Positions 22,995-32,954 of a stretch of DNA of 64,000 nucleotides are shown piece after piece. The stretch covers positions 173,497,244-173,561,243 of the forward strand of contig NC_091128.1 of the NCBI RefSeq assembly GCF_040183065.1, read 5' to 3'. This DNA comes from Periplaneta americana (lineage: Eukaryota > Arthropoda > Insecta > Blattodea > Blattidae). How positions within the stretch are numbered: the stretch's first letter is position 1; the number at the start of each line of letters is the position of its first letter. The notes beneath the pieces are model-generated. The model saw only the letters and a program-made list of their open reading frames with translations, made no database searches and was not told the origin of the DNA. A program made the position numbers and the translations under genes.

Positions 22995-23216
22995 GAGAAT
23001 TTTTCTCCGTTCCATTACTCTTTCATCTTTATCGATGTTTCTGCTGGATAACCTACTAACCCAGATCTCAATATTATACAATATTTATTTAAAGTAATAT
23101 AGCAATTTGAAGTTAAAAACACGAGTAAGAATGTCCCGCATGTAATTATGGAATGGCTGTGCAGGCATTGTTAAAGCAGAAAAAATAATTAATAATTGGG
23201 TTTGTTGACATTCCAG

Positions 23217-23475
23217 AATTGCTGAGTTCCAATTTGTGCTCTTTGCTTGGGAATGAAGAGAGATTTGCTTTCTCCTGCATCTGGGAGTTGACACCTGAAG
23301 CTGAGATCGTCAGCACCCGTTTCCATAAAAGCATTATCTGCTCCCGCCAAGCCATGACGTATGAAGAAGCCCAGATTAAAATAGACGACTCAACACAGCA
23401 GGACACTCTGGCCAAGTCGCTGCGTGGCTTGAATTCTCTCGCCAAGATTTTGAAGAGGAAGAGAATTGAAAATGG
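23217..23475 (+). CDS. DIS3: DIS3, exon c
   Basis: 259 nt, entered after TTGACATTCCAG with two bases of a split GAA codon and leaving two bases (GG) before the donor GTAAGA. It encodes LLSSNLCSLLGNEERFAFSC, then a middle section with FHKSIICSRQAMTYEEAQIK and SLRGLNSLAKILKRKRIENG. These match the human DIS3 segments LLSSNLCSL and LRGLNKLAKILKKRRIEKG. This is the RNB core between the active-site loop and the helical part. Confidence 0.96.
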
Positions 23476-23599
23476 GTAAGAAATTTACTGTTTGCCATGA
23501 TTTAATATTGTTGACAGCAAAAATGTTACTTATTCACAGGAATATTTCGTGTGTTTTCCTGGAATTAGGGCATAAGGATTTAACATTGGCATAAGTCTA

Positions 23600-23875
23600 T
23601 GGCGAGTCCTCGGCATCACTTCATTTCCCCCTTTGATTTGATTACCTGGTTGGGTTTTTCCGAGGTTTTCCCCAACCAAAAGAGAAATGCCGGGTAATCT
23701 TTCGGCGAATCCTCGGACCTCACCTCATCATTGTACAAAACTACTACATTGTAAAATTAAAAATTGTAAAATATTGTAAAAATTTGTAAAAATTGTAATT
23801 GTAATATTGTAAAATGTTGACTTGTTCCACATCTTAAAGCTTCATTGCTCATGTAAGTTCTATGGAAGATAATAA
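23600..23875 (+). mobile_element. SINE-B body fragment followed by LINE tail
   Basis: The part with GGTTTTTCCGAGGTTTTCCC and GCCGGGTAATCTTTCGGCG matches the SINE-B body. It is followed by TTGTAAAAT repeats and GACTTGTTCCACATCTTAAA, which resembles the LINE 3' end at 47605-47670. The join is head to tail. Confidence 0.55.
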
Positions 23876-23915
23876 ATGAATGAATGAATGAATGAATGAA
23901 TGAATGAATGAATGA
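23876..23915. repeat. (AATG)n microsatellite
   Basis: Ten pure AATG units that form the 3' tail of the preceding LINE end. Confidence 0.95.
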
Positions 23916-24089
23916 AGAAACTTATACATAAAAACATTGAAGAAATAACTTAATCAAGGGGCCATGTTTAGAAAATAGCAGGCTTTGACAATTTGTAAAA
24001 CAAGAGAACATCATTTATGAGTGATAAGGCAAAGCCTGTTATACTGTCTTAGAAAGCATGTTGAAATGTTCAGATAGTCAATATAATAT

Positions 24090-24859
24090 TGTGACAGCGA
24101 CGTGAGATTCGAACTCACGACCAGCGTCCCGCAAGAGAGCAGGCGCGCGGGCTCCACGAAGCACTGAGGGACGGCGCGCGGCGGAGAGGAGAGCGGGGAA
24201 AGGGCCTACGCGCGAGGGGAGGCTGCGCTGGCAGCTGCTACTTACGGAGTAAAGGGGGACAGACCCTCCCGACTCTTCGAGAAGTCCGTCGAAGTGGAAA
24301 GATCGCGAATTCGAAGTTTCTCGGTTATGTTGCTGTGGTTATAAATTACGGACGCGAAGGAGTGTGTGTGTCATTCATGATTAGTTCAGTCAGTAAGCCA
24401 GTGAACAGAGCAAGCCTTGTGTACCGGAGTTCGACTCGAGTGTGCGTCCGCAACTGTGTCAGCATCCGAAGGCCTGAGTTCGAGTGCAGTGGACTGCAGT
24501 TGGAGGGACCTGAGTTCGAGTGCAGTGGACCGCAGTTGGAGGGACCTGAGTTCGAGTACAGTGAACTGTCTCTGAAGGTCTGTGGTTCGAGATACTGTGA
24601 ACTCGAGTGACTTAGATAGAAGAACTGAGAACTGATAGTTCTGATTTGTAAATAGTGCTTTGTAAATATTAGTTAAGATTAACAGTTCATTGTTGTTCGT
24701 AATAGTCCAAGTAAATTGTCATTGCCGTCAGTGGAGTGCTATAACGAATACTGTGTTGAGTGAAAATCCTATTGTTGACGAGAGCGTTTAAGGTGAATTG
24801 TAGAAAGGAATTATTGTTGGAAGAATAAAATCCTATTGTTGAGTTGAAATAAAATCACA
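24090..24859 (+). mobile_element. Solo LTR, copy 2
   Basis: 770 bp, TGTGACAGCGACGTGAGATT to TAAAATCACA, with ATAT at 24086-24089 and 24860-24863. Near the 5' end GTGAGATTCGAACTCACGAC is the reverse of a tRNA T-arm. Two 36-bp units (CTGAGTTCGAGTGCAGTGG and so on) are tandem at 24474-24545. A possible TATA-like AATTTATAACC box is present in reverse around 24335. No internal retroviral genes are attached. Confidence 0.82.
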
Positions 24860-24886
24860 ATATGATATAATATAATATTTTTTTTT

Positions 24887-25068
24887 ATTAATTCAGTCTA
24901 ATTGACACATCACAAATATAAAAAGTCAATGACACTTACCCATGTAAGTGATCATTGTGTACTATACAAATATAAAAATTAATTTTTATATTTGTATAGT
25001 ATACAGTGATCACTTACATGGGTAAGTGTCATTGACTTTTTATATTTGTGATATGTCAATTAGACTGA

Positions 25069-25074
<6 letters not shown>
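24887..25074. repeat. 188-bp near-perfect palindrome
   Basis: Arms of 94 bp meet at 24980/24981 with no spacer (centre AAAAATTAATTTTT). Only three mismatched positions were counted by eye. Outer ends read ATTAATTCAGTCTAATTG and its reverse complement. It may be a foldback MITE. An AT microsatellite starts at its right end. Confidence 0.95.

Positions 25075-25107
<33 letters not shown>
25071..25107. repeat. (TA)n microsatellite
   Basis: About 18 TA units between the palindrome and SINE-D. Confidence 0.95.
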
Positions 25108-25109
<2 letters not shown>

Positions 25110-25480
25110 CGGCTCCGGAACAATTTTTCCCTCGAAATTATTCAAATCAACTTTACAGGGAGTTATACCTGAAATCTTGATTTGCATAATACACGTCACT
25201 GTTCGTTAACAGAAAACCACAATTTAAGTCACACGGAGTTAGTGTGCACTCGAAGTTGGTTGCTTGACGGTTGTCAGCCCACTTTGAGGTCTGTGGATAT
25301 AGAGGGAAAAATTGGATCGGTGTCGGTTAGAGTTCCCGGGTAGCTCAGTGGTAGAGCGTTGGTACATTAAACCAAAGGTCCCGGGTTCGATACCCGGCTC
25401 CGGAACAATTTTTCCCTCGAAATTATTCAAATCAACTTTACAGGGAGTTATACCTGAAATCTTGATTATATTATATTGAT
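25108..25480 (+). mobile_element. SINE-D with duplicated 3' segment
   Basis: The tRNA-like head at 25332-25405 reads GGTAGCTCAGTGGTAGAGCG, anticodon stem TTGGT/ACCAA and box B GGGTTCGATACCC. The segment CCCGGCTCCGGAACAATT plus about 75 bp is present twice in direct orientation, at 25108 and 25393 (285 bp apart), so the insertion begins with a partial unit followed by a full one. Another copy is at 40280-40560 (minus). Confidence 0.82.
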
Positions 25481-25489
25481 TATATTATA

Positions 25490-26110
25490 TCCTGTTATAC
25501 TGTTTTCTGATTTTCTTGTAGTTTACTGATTTACACACAACAGCAATAGAGTAAATAAATACTGCAATTAACCTTTCAGCCTGCACTGCTTATATTTTAA
25601 CACCTGCAGGTGTGTATCAATCTTTGTATGTTATTATGAGTTTTGTTTATTACGGGATTATTACTATATTTAATAGTTTGAATTGACGTAAGAGTGAAAG
25701 GAGTCAAACGAATTAACGATTCTAACAATTTTAAACTGAAGAAAATATTTTATTTTAATGAAAAACTGAGTTATTTCAGATCGGACAAATTTATGACTTT
25801 ACATGATATACAAAATGCTTATATGTAGCTAGTTGTCTGAATTGGCGTAATATTCTAACGAGTAAAATGGATAAATAATTGAATAGCTGAGTGGAAAAAC
25901 ATTGCAAAAGACATTTTACTTCCTCTTCCAATGTTTTAATATATTCACGTTGCTCGTACTCCGGTTTATATTTTAGTGAACTCTATTGGTTGAAAATGAA
26001 AGTATAACCTTCAATTTTATGGGACCAATTAAATTGTAACTTGCAGGATTTCAGTTTAACGAAAACAATAATATTGTGATACACCTGCGAGTTCATTACA
26101 CAGACATTTC
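25490..26110. other. Intron, nothing recognised
   Basis: AT-rich, no ORF or repeat seen. Confidence 0.45.
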
Positions 26111-26123
26111 ACTCTATTATTAT

Positions 26124-26380
26124 GTCCACACCTGTGGAGTAACGGTTAGCGCGTCTGACCGCGAAACCAGGTGGCCCAGGTTCGATTCCCGGTCAGGGCA
26201 AGTTACCTGGCTGAGGTTTTTTTTCCGGGGTTTTCCCTCAACCCAGTATGAGCAAATGCTGATAACTTTCAGTGCTGGACCCCGGACTCATTTCACCGGA
26301 ATTATCACCTTCATCTCATTCAGACGCTAAATAACCTAAGCTGTTGATAAAGCGTCGTAAAATAACCTACTAAAATAAAT
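26124..26380 (+). mobile_element. SINE-B next to a DIS3 splice acceptor
   Basis: Full-length copy: head AACGGTTAGCGCGTCTGACC, box B AGGTTCGATTCCCGGTC, tail GACGCTAAATAACCTAAGCT. Direct repeats CTATTATTAT at 26114-26123 and 26381-26390 are its target duplication. Only 11 bp separate the second repeat from DIS3 exon d. Confidence 0.95.
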
Positions 26381-26401
26381 CTATTATTATTTCTTTGGCA
26401 G

Positions 26402-26645
26402 AGCTTTGATACTGGCTTCACCTGAAATCCGCTTTCAAGTGGACAGTGAGACCCACGACCCTATTGAGGTGGAAGCAAAGAAGATCCGCGAAACCAACTC
26501 AATGGTGGAAGAGTTCATGTTGCTGGCTAACGTATCTGTGGCCAAAAAGATCTTGGAGGACTTCCCAGAGTGTGCCATGTTGCGACGTCACCCGACACCT
26601 CCAATATCAAACTTCGAGCCTCTCATCAAGGCAGGAAGGAAGTTG
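26402..26645 (+). CDS. DIS3: DIS3, exon d
   Basis: 244 nt. One base completes a glycine codon started in exon c, then [40 protein letters not shown] and [19 protein letters not shown], ending in phase 0 before the donor [21 protein letters not shown] is the RNB motif shared with human DIS3. The acceptor TTCTTTGGCAG is only partly pyrimidine-rich, and everything more than 23 bp upstream of it is now SINE sequence. Confidence 0.96.
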
Positions 26646-26699
26646 GTAAGTGCTCCTTGTGCATCAGCTGTGACATCACCTTGCAGTAACCAACTTTGG

Positions 26700-27185
26700 C
26701 CTTAACATTCAATTATTACAAAGAGAGAGAGGGTAGAAAGGTACAAGACATAAAATGTAGCTTGGAATTTGCTAAAAATAACAGTGTTATCCTCACCTTT
26801 CTATCATTTTTCTGAATTGAGCTATCGTTTTTACCACAACTGTCTGCAATAGTGTGTGTGTGTGTGTGTCTAATGCCTACCCACTTCACTTTGCGTGATT
26901 CGGGTTCTGCATACTGCGGATAGATGGCAGGACTGTGACCCATTTTCAAATTGCACACCACTTCGACCGGTCACGTTATGCATGATGTGTATCTGTGAAG
27001 AGTTATGTCGTGTACTAGGGTGAATGTATGTGTAAGTGTTCGTGTAGGTGTAGTGTAGGGAATGGGTGAGGATGATGATGAAGGTGAGGAAGGGAGAAGG
27101 GAAAACCCAGTGCCGGCACATAGCCTACTCCTGTTGAATAGCACCAAGAGGGCCACCAGGCTTAGCATCCCCATCCGACAGACAA
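26700..27185. repeat. Unclassified repeat-like block with GT-rich DNA
   Basis: A (GT)n tract lies at about 26850-26870. From 26870 a moderately complex block runs through CATGATGTGTATCTGTGAAG to GTGCCGGCACATAGCCTACT and GAGGGCCACCAGGC. It looks like a retroposon-derived sequence but I cannot name a family. Confidence 0.4.
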
Positions 27186-27509
27186 ATCACTGTCAACAGT
27201 AACATATGAAGACATTATTACAAAAACAACCCTCGTCAAAATTGCTATTTTTCAGGAGAACAATAAAAAATAAAAGAATAACACATGTCAGCTATTTCCG
27301 TTCAACTGGTGTTTTGTCCTTGTGTCTATTGCACTTGACACGGGCCATTTTTGGAGTCTATAAACATTTAAAATAGTAGCAAAAATGACTAGGGCTGTTT
27401 TTATAATAATTCTTCTTATGCCTTCTCTTCGTATGTACTCCAGAGAGATTTGGGATTTAATCCAGGCATATTGGTGCACAATTTAGTGATTAGAAGTTGT
27501 GCATCGCCA

Positions 27510-27640
27510 TCTCTCCTAGCTCAAGGTAGAAATTCTACATGAAAATTTCTAACCCCACTGGGAATCGAACCCGGGCCGGTTAGTCTGGAGGCAGACGCGC
27601 TACCACAGAGCTAACTCAGTGGACCTGTCTGCAAAAGTAA
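27510..27640 (-). mobile_element. tRNA-derived SINE head (SINE-E)
   Basis: Reverse strand: GTTAGCTCTGTGGTAGCGCG (box A) and CCGGGTTCGATTCCCAGTG (box B), followed by GGTTAGAAATTTTCATGTAG. The body is short and its limits are uncertain. Confidence 0.75.
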
Positions 27641-28011
27641 AAAATGTCAAATGCCATAATACAAGTAAATTTCTATCTATCTATAGATAGGAGTGACCAC
27701 TATTAAAAAAATTAACATTTTTAAAAATGATCAGCTACCAATTTATTTATTCCTGGGCCATTTGATATAGATTGACTTCCTCACACATTATAACAGGCTG
27801 GGTTGGACCACAATATCATAATAATTTTTCATTTTGAATTGATCCCATTCATCTGTCCCTACAACCGTCTGATGTATGTTGTAATAGCCTTTACATGTTA
27901 TGATTTGGTTTGAACAGTCAGCTATTCAGACATGTTATATTGCTGGCAGAGTGGAAAGTGACCTTATCTCTGTATTTAAATGCTCTTGTTCTTGTGAATC
28001 CCACCTTGCAG

Positions 28012-28232
28012 GGTTTTGAGATCAACATTGAGTCCGGGAAGGCGCTGGCCAAATCCCTGGATGAAGCTGTGCGGCCTGACAACCCATACTTCAACACAAT
28101 GCTGCGGATCCTGGCAACACGCTGCATGATGCAGGCTGTGTACTTTGCTAGCGGGATGTTGCAGCGAGATGATTACTTCCACTATGGACTTGCTGCTCCC
28201 TTGTACACACACTTCACTTCGCCCATTCGAAG
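28012..28232 (+). CDS. DIS3: DIS3, exon e
   Basis: 221 nt, phase 0 in and two bases out, between CACCTTGCAG and the donor GTACTT. It encodes [60 protein letters not shown] and [10 protein letters not shown]. [19 protein letters not shown] is a signature of RNB exonucleases, with the arginines and tyrosine shaping the RNA channel and active site. Confidence 0.96.
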
Positions 28233-28901
28233 GTACTTATAACTGCCTATTCTCAATTATTTGAAATTTTTTATGAAATTAATGAATTTTACATTTATCT
28301 GTACATAAATATTAATATAGCTATTTGTCAGTGGTGACTGTTCCTGTAGTGACCACAAAACAAGATGGCATATGATTACATAGGGCACGGTCGACTCTAA
28401 TAGAAGCACAATTTGGCAACACTGTGTCATCTGCTCTTGTCAGTCATACTGCTGTCATACTTCATCAGAAACAAACATTTAAAAAGTTAATATCAGAACC
28501 AAATAGTTAAAAAGGGAATCATACATCATATAAGGAGTCAATATACAGTAAAATCCCTCGTATCCGGCACCCAAATAACCGGCAATATCAAAACAACGGC
28601 ACTTTTAGCTAGGCCAAAAAAAAAAAAAAATAGTCATTCATGCAAAAGAGAAGAGTCGGACGAAGATGTGAATGGTTTTCGTACATCGCACATGCTGCAT
28701 ATTGTGTTTACTCTACACTGTTCACGTGTGAAAACATAGACAAAAAAAACCGTTATATCCCTGGAATAGACGGTAGCATCGATACCTGTCACTTGACCCT
28801 TGCAAACAATGCGCAGAGATGATATCTTTCAACGGCCATTTCTTGCCCATGTCAAAATTTGGAAGTTCCAAACCCGACTGCCATGTTGGATCTTGTTCTA
28901 G
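28233..28901. other. DIS3 intron with possible pogo-like end
   Basis: At 28548 CAGTAAAATCCCTCGTATCC with CCGGCACCCAAATAACCGGC resembles the terminal repeat of pogo/Tigger elements. No matching right end was found. A poly(A) run lies at 28616-28630. Confidence 0.35.
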
Positions 28902-29070
28902 GTACGCAGACATCATTGTGCACCGTCTACTGGCAGTGAGTGTCAGTGCAGATGTGACATACCCTGACTTGCTTGACAAGAGGAAGAGCCAGGCACTGTC
29001 CATGAACCTGAACTACCGGAACCGCATGGCCCAGTATGCCGGCCGTGCATCGGTTGCTCTCCATACCCAC
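28902..29070 (+). CDS. DIS3: DIS3, exon f
   Basis: 169 nt. One base completes arginine of SPIRR, followed by YADIIVHRLLAVSVSADVTY, PDLLDKRKSQALSMNLNYRN and RMAQYAGRASVALHTH, ending in phase 0 before GTGAGT. YADxIVHRLL closes the RNB domain; MAQYA.RASVA leads into the S1 domain. Confidence 0.96.
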
Positions 29071-29117
29071 GTGAGTTTCATGCACCTCAATTTCTTCTTC
29101 TTCTTCTTCTTCTTAGT

Positions 29118-29350
29118 TTACAGTGAATTGTTTTCCCATTATGATTTAAAAGGAAATGAAACAGCAGACTTTTTGGCTAAAAAGGCCACTAAAATTTTAC
29201 AACCATCTAATAACAGGCTTCCATTTTATTCTGTAAAACAACTCATTCATTCTACCCAGTGAAAAACAACAACTGAATAGACTACGGTGGACCATAGTGG
29301 ACTTTATGTTGTCAGCAAACAGCTAGATACATTAAGAAGATTGATTGATT
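29118..29350 (+). pseudogene. LINE fragment, RNase H C-terminal part
   Basis: Plus strand reads LKGNETADFLAKKATKI, the end of the RNase H domain in I-type LINEs, then degenerate coding sequence. The segment near 29270-29340 is the reverse complement of 44090-44165, so both come from one family. A TTC tract (29092-29116) precedes it. Confidence 0.75.
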
Positions 29351-29356
29351 CAACCC

Positions 29357-29578
29357 AGCATTTCTCAGTCTTTCCTATTTTCAGCCTTCCTCTTTGTCTC
29401 GGCATATGATCCATATATCTTAATGTTGTCTATCACCTGATATCTTTTTCTGCCCCGAACTCTTGTTCCGTTCACCATTTCTTTCAGTGCATCCTTCAGA
29501 AGGCAGTTTCTTCTCAACAGTGACCCAGCCAATTCCTTTTTCTCTTCTTGATCAGTTTCAGCATTATCTTTCTTTCAC
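29357..29578 (-). pseudogene. RTE-type LINE fragment
   Basis: Reverse strand reads like GTRVRGRKRYQVIDNIKIYG, matching the C-terminal part at 63440-63560. It is flanked on both sides by other LINE fragments. Confidence 0.7.
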
Positions 29579-29985
29579 TCCAATATTTTTCAAAGATATT
29601 GTCATGGTCAGCCACTGAAGCACAGATTTTGAGGTGTTCCGAATCCATTTCTTGATTTCAATTGCACAGTGGGAAGTTAGGGGACTGATATATTCAAATT
29701 CTATGCATTGCACAATGGGCAGTTAGGGGACTGATATATTCAAATTCTATGCATTGCACAGTGGGCAGTTAGGGGACTGATATATTCCAATTCTATGCAT
29801 TGCATAGTGGGCAGTTAGGCAACTGATATATTCCAATTCTATGCAGGTGCTTGGCCATACAGTTATAGCCTGTTGCCAATCTAAATGCAGCTACAGACGA
29901 TTTGCGTGGTAAATCGGGAATTAACTGTGGATTACGTAGGCAACCAGCTTCGCAAGACTGTCCACAAGTAGCATACATTTAGGTG
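29579..29985 (-). pseudogene. LINE C-terminus with a 46-bp tandem repeat
   Basis: Minus strand reads LIPDLPRKSSVAAFRLATGY, LAKHLHRIGIYQ and a CPLCN knuckle, same family as 50655-50990. Within it a 46-bp unit (starting GCACAGTGGGCAGTTAGGGG) is repeated about four times at 29663-29845, which expands the segment just before the knuckle. Confidence 0.85.
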
Positions 29986-30309
29986 CTCTTGTTTACTGCA
30001 CATGCGCAGTGCTTTGTATCTGGAATTTAGTAATATTAGGTGGCCCAAATTTTGTTTCTGTATCTGTATCCTTAAATGTTTTAATAATTTAACTATGTTT
30101 CATTCATTCAGTTCTTATGGAAAGATTTCATTCTAATTTCTTATATTAGAATTTAAAATTTAATGAATGTCTGTACATACTCTGTGTTTTGTGTTATTGT
30201 TTAAACAATAGGTAATACTATGCATAATGTTATACCGTGTTTTTGAGAGTAATGCTCTTTTCATTTCCATTTCTAGTTATGCTTGAATACTTATATACTT
30301 TTTTTACAG

Positions 30310-30471
30310 TTATTTTTCAGAGGCAAAGTACAAGATGAGCAGGGCTATGTTCTATATGTACGAAAGAATGCCCTTCAGATTCTCATCCCCAAATACGGTT
30401 TGGAAGGGACATTGTATGTGAGCCCACGCAAGGGAGAAAAACTTAATGTGACATTTGTCTACAATGAAGAG
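30310..30471 (+). CDS. DIS3: DIS3, exon g (S1 region)
   Basis: 162 nt (54 codons, phase 0 both ends) between TTTTTTACAG and the donor GTAGGT. It encodes LFFRGKVQDEQGYVLYVRKN, ALQILIPKYGLEGTLYVSPR and VTFVYNEE, corresponding to the S1 RNA-binding region of DIS3 (human LFFKSK and IPKYGLEGT). Confidence 0.95.
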
Positions 30472-30545
30472 GTAGGTGTTTTTCCACAATTTTTCATATT
30501 CCCTATGTGAGACGATCCGTGAATTTGTCATGATCAGCACATGGC

Positions 30546-30660
30546 GTACTACTTACTTTAAGAGAACCCGGAGGTTCATTGCCAACCTTACATAAGCCTG
30601 GCATTGGTCCCTATTCTCACACCATGCCTTAATGGTTTTCCCATCAGGTGCATCCCTTCA
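30546..30660 (-). mobile_element. RTE-type LINE 3' tail fragment
   Basis: The plus strand shows GAACCCGGAGGTTCATTGCC, the antisense of the RTE 3' end also found at 39500, 41270 and 52150. Only about 110 bp are present. Confidence 0.7.
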
Positions 30661-31439
30661 TATTCTCTCCGGTAATTTCTTTGCACTTTATTGATTCATT
30701 TTGTCTCTGCATACCAGAATAGAGATTGTGCGTGCTGCTGCAGAGTCGCCATTTTGCTTTATGCGATTGTGGCGCAACATAGTGAGTGAACAAATTCACG
30801 GACTTCAGATTTGTAATCAGCACACTCAAATTAGACTTGGTACACTTGCTTTTGTTCAATAGCAAAATCACTGCAGACCATAGTTGAATAGTTACCCCGA
30901 AAAGAGATCTAACCCACAAACGACAAATTGTTGAGGAAACGAAAAAAACATTTTATTCTTATTTGAAGGTTAATATCTTAAGCCAAGCATACATACTTGT
31001 AGTATTCCATTCTATTTTAAACACATTTGAGTCAAACTGTACGCAAAATAATATATTACTATTAAATATCAACACATTAATGCAAAATTGAGTGGAAAAA
31101 CGATCTATCCCTGAAGAATGGAAAAATGATCTAACCTACAACTAATCTAAAATGCTATAATAAGAAGTATAAAGGTCACAATCAATAATGATTCATTTTC
31201 AAATGTTGTATTGTCAATTTCACTCAGCTACTTTGAGAGTTTTTTTATGAAACTTCCGTCCTATTGTCACTCAGTTACTCTAAGATTTTGATAGAATTTA
31301 CGAAATTGGAGAGGAATGAACTTGCACATATGCAACAAATCCACTTTCTTTGCTTTCTTTATTGCCATATCTCCATTGTACAGTTGAGCTATAACTGTTG
31401 GGAGTGGAATTAGCTTATTACTTCGTTTGTGAGTTGCCA

Positions 31440-32424
31440 AGATCTCATAGGTTTACCATGGTTGAAGAATATTATGGCTTGCTCGAGTTCTGAGTCTATT
31501 TGGCTCCTCTTCTAAAAACTGGATCCAAAAGCATGAAGTAATCTTAAATTTAGGATCTGTTTTAAGCATGCCGTCTATGAGTGACAGATCAATAAAATTA
31601 TCTGTGTCCGTAGGCCTATAATATGCGGAAAATCCAGGACTAGCATTGACTACCACTTCGACCCACTGTTTAGGGTGATAGACTGTGGATTTTTTCTTTC
31701 TTCTCTCTATTAATGCAAAATCCCTGTCTCAGGGAAGAAAATTGTGTCCACTAACCAAGAACTTCTGATCAATGGTTGTTAAATATTTATTCCTAATGAG
31801 GTAATGATAGAGAGCTAAGCATCGCCAGTTATTATCTTGACCGATGCAACGATCAGACCACACTACTAACCTCTTCTTCTCGCCTGGTTTTAGTGGCTGG
31901 ATGTACTTCAGAATGCACGACGTAACTTCTGAAGAACCTTTTTATTCCATACGAAGAAAAAGGCTGTATCTTCTCCCATGTTATGGATACCCTGATTGTA
32001 GGTAGCAAACTGTCTTTGGTAAAATACAGAAGAATGGTGAAGTGTAGGACAGAAGATTACTTGCTGCATATCCGTACACAGTACCACATATTCAGTGTTC
32101 TTCTTTGCAATTTCAACATCAACTTTAAGGGCTCTGTCAGCTGCCACGAATTGGATATACATTTCATCACAATATGAGCAAGAGTCTGATCGTGGTGCAC
32201 CAAATCTCAATCTGAATTCACTCCTGAATATACTCTATATATGCTGCGTGAACACTTGACATTAGGATTAGTTTCCTTAAAAAGATCATACATTTTTTCC
32301 AAAGAAAGTTCTGTTCATCGTATGTTAGTTTGTAGAAGTTCTGGAATAACTGTTTCTTCATATCAGGAAGAATCTCTCCACACTGATTACGACAGCAGCA
32401 TACAGTAACATAAAAAGTGTGATG

Positions 32425-32467
<43 letters not shown>

Positions 32468-32954
32468 TTACCTGTAGTGTACAAAAAATCAACATAGAGC
32501 TTACATTTAAAATAAGTGTGAAAGCGAAATATTTTTGTGAAATTAATACTATTTTCTCCCTCCTAGTTTTCAATAAATTTTCATATCGGAAATAATGTGT
32601 ATTCGACAAAACATGTTTTTAAAAATGGTTTCACACGACGTAATATGTGTATGTTACGATGTTACCTAAATATTTAATGAAATATTACTAATGACTCGGA
32701 CTACAGATCTGAAAACTAATAAAAAAACACAGCTTATAATAAAAATTGCAGTTACATCAGTGTTCCACTCACTGTTTCTGATACACATTTTCCCGGCACA
32801 AAGTGCCTTTCCTACTCATATATGACTTCCCAGCATTCCTTAAGGCGTTATTCTTATTATCCTTCCATTCATGAATGTTTATTTTGCGCTTCCGGCCTTC
32901 ATTTAATTGTTTTTCAGCACTAATACTCACAGATTGTTTCCCTATTTCCGCCAT
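31440..32954 (-). pseudogene. Transposase-like gene of the 30891 element, broken
   Basis: Exon 1 starts at ATG 32954, is basic (KNNALRNAGKSYMSRKG) and ends at a candidate donor in AAACA|GTGAGT near 32770. After an intron holding an (AAT)n tract, coding resumes near 32400 with CCRNQCGEILPDMKKQLFQ. Frameshifts follow near 32290 and 32210, then RFGAPRSDSCSYCDEM, CTDMQQVIFCPTL, FATYNQGIHNMGED, another shift near 31940, VVWSDRCIGQDNNWRCLALY, KFLVSGHNFLP-stop-DRDFALI and WVEVVVNASPGFSAYY. The candidate triad is D in CTDMQQ, D in WSDRCIGQ and D in DRDFA. From memory this resembles unannotated insect proteins (DUF7869-like); its role as transposase is inferred from the TIRs. Confidence 0.7.
32424..32466. 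repeat. (AAT)n microsatellite
   Basis: A pure AAT tract in the presumed intron of the transposase-like gene. Confidence 0.95.

Larger units (their letters stand above)
22283..23026 (+). mobile_element. SINE-C tandem dimer, 380-bp unit
   Basis: Two copies of one unit lie head to tail with 380-bp spacing and very few differences (for example ACAAGTG against ACGAGTG). A 10-bp target duplication CTTTATCGAT lies outside (22273-22282 and 23027-23036), so the dimer inserted as one unit into the R1-like LINE. Each unit carries an upstream body starting ATATCTGCATGG, then a tRNA-like segment, then GAGAATTTTTCTCC and a short tail ending TTCAT. Confidence 0.9.
17762..23060 (-). pseudogene. R1-like LINE split by three later insertions
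   Basis: The minus strand gives one C-terminal LINE coding region in pieces: FLGIPENASNLAALL (22210-22260), then IKYLGNILFRND, SNWLKELEREINRLDLNWLW (19200-19470), then NIKDLGSLKYYREVKQF, GMAWWRLGIWRLKNKRGNVE and the zinc-knuckle-like CLCGLAEDAMHIALKC (17950-18450). The 3' UTR ends at about 17762 in AAATA repeats. Removing the piggyBac with one CTAG, or the LTR with one ATAT, restores the same frame across each break. A few stops remain. The 5' limit near 23060 is approximate. Confidence 0.85.
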
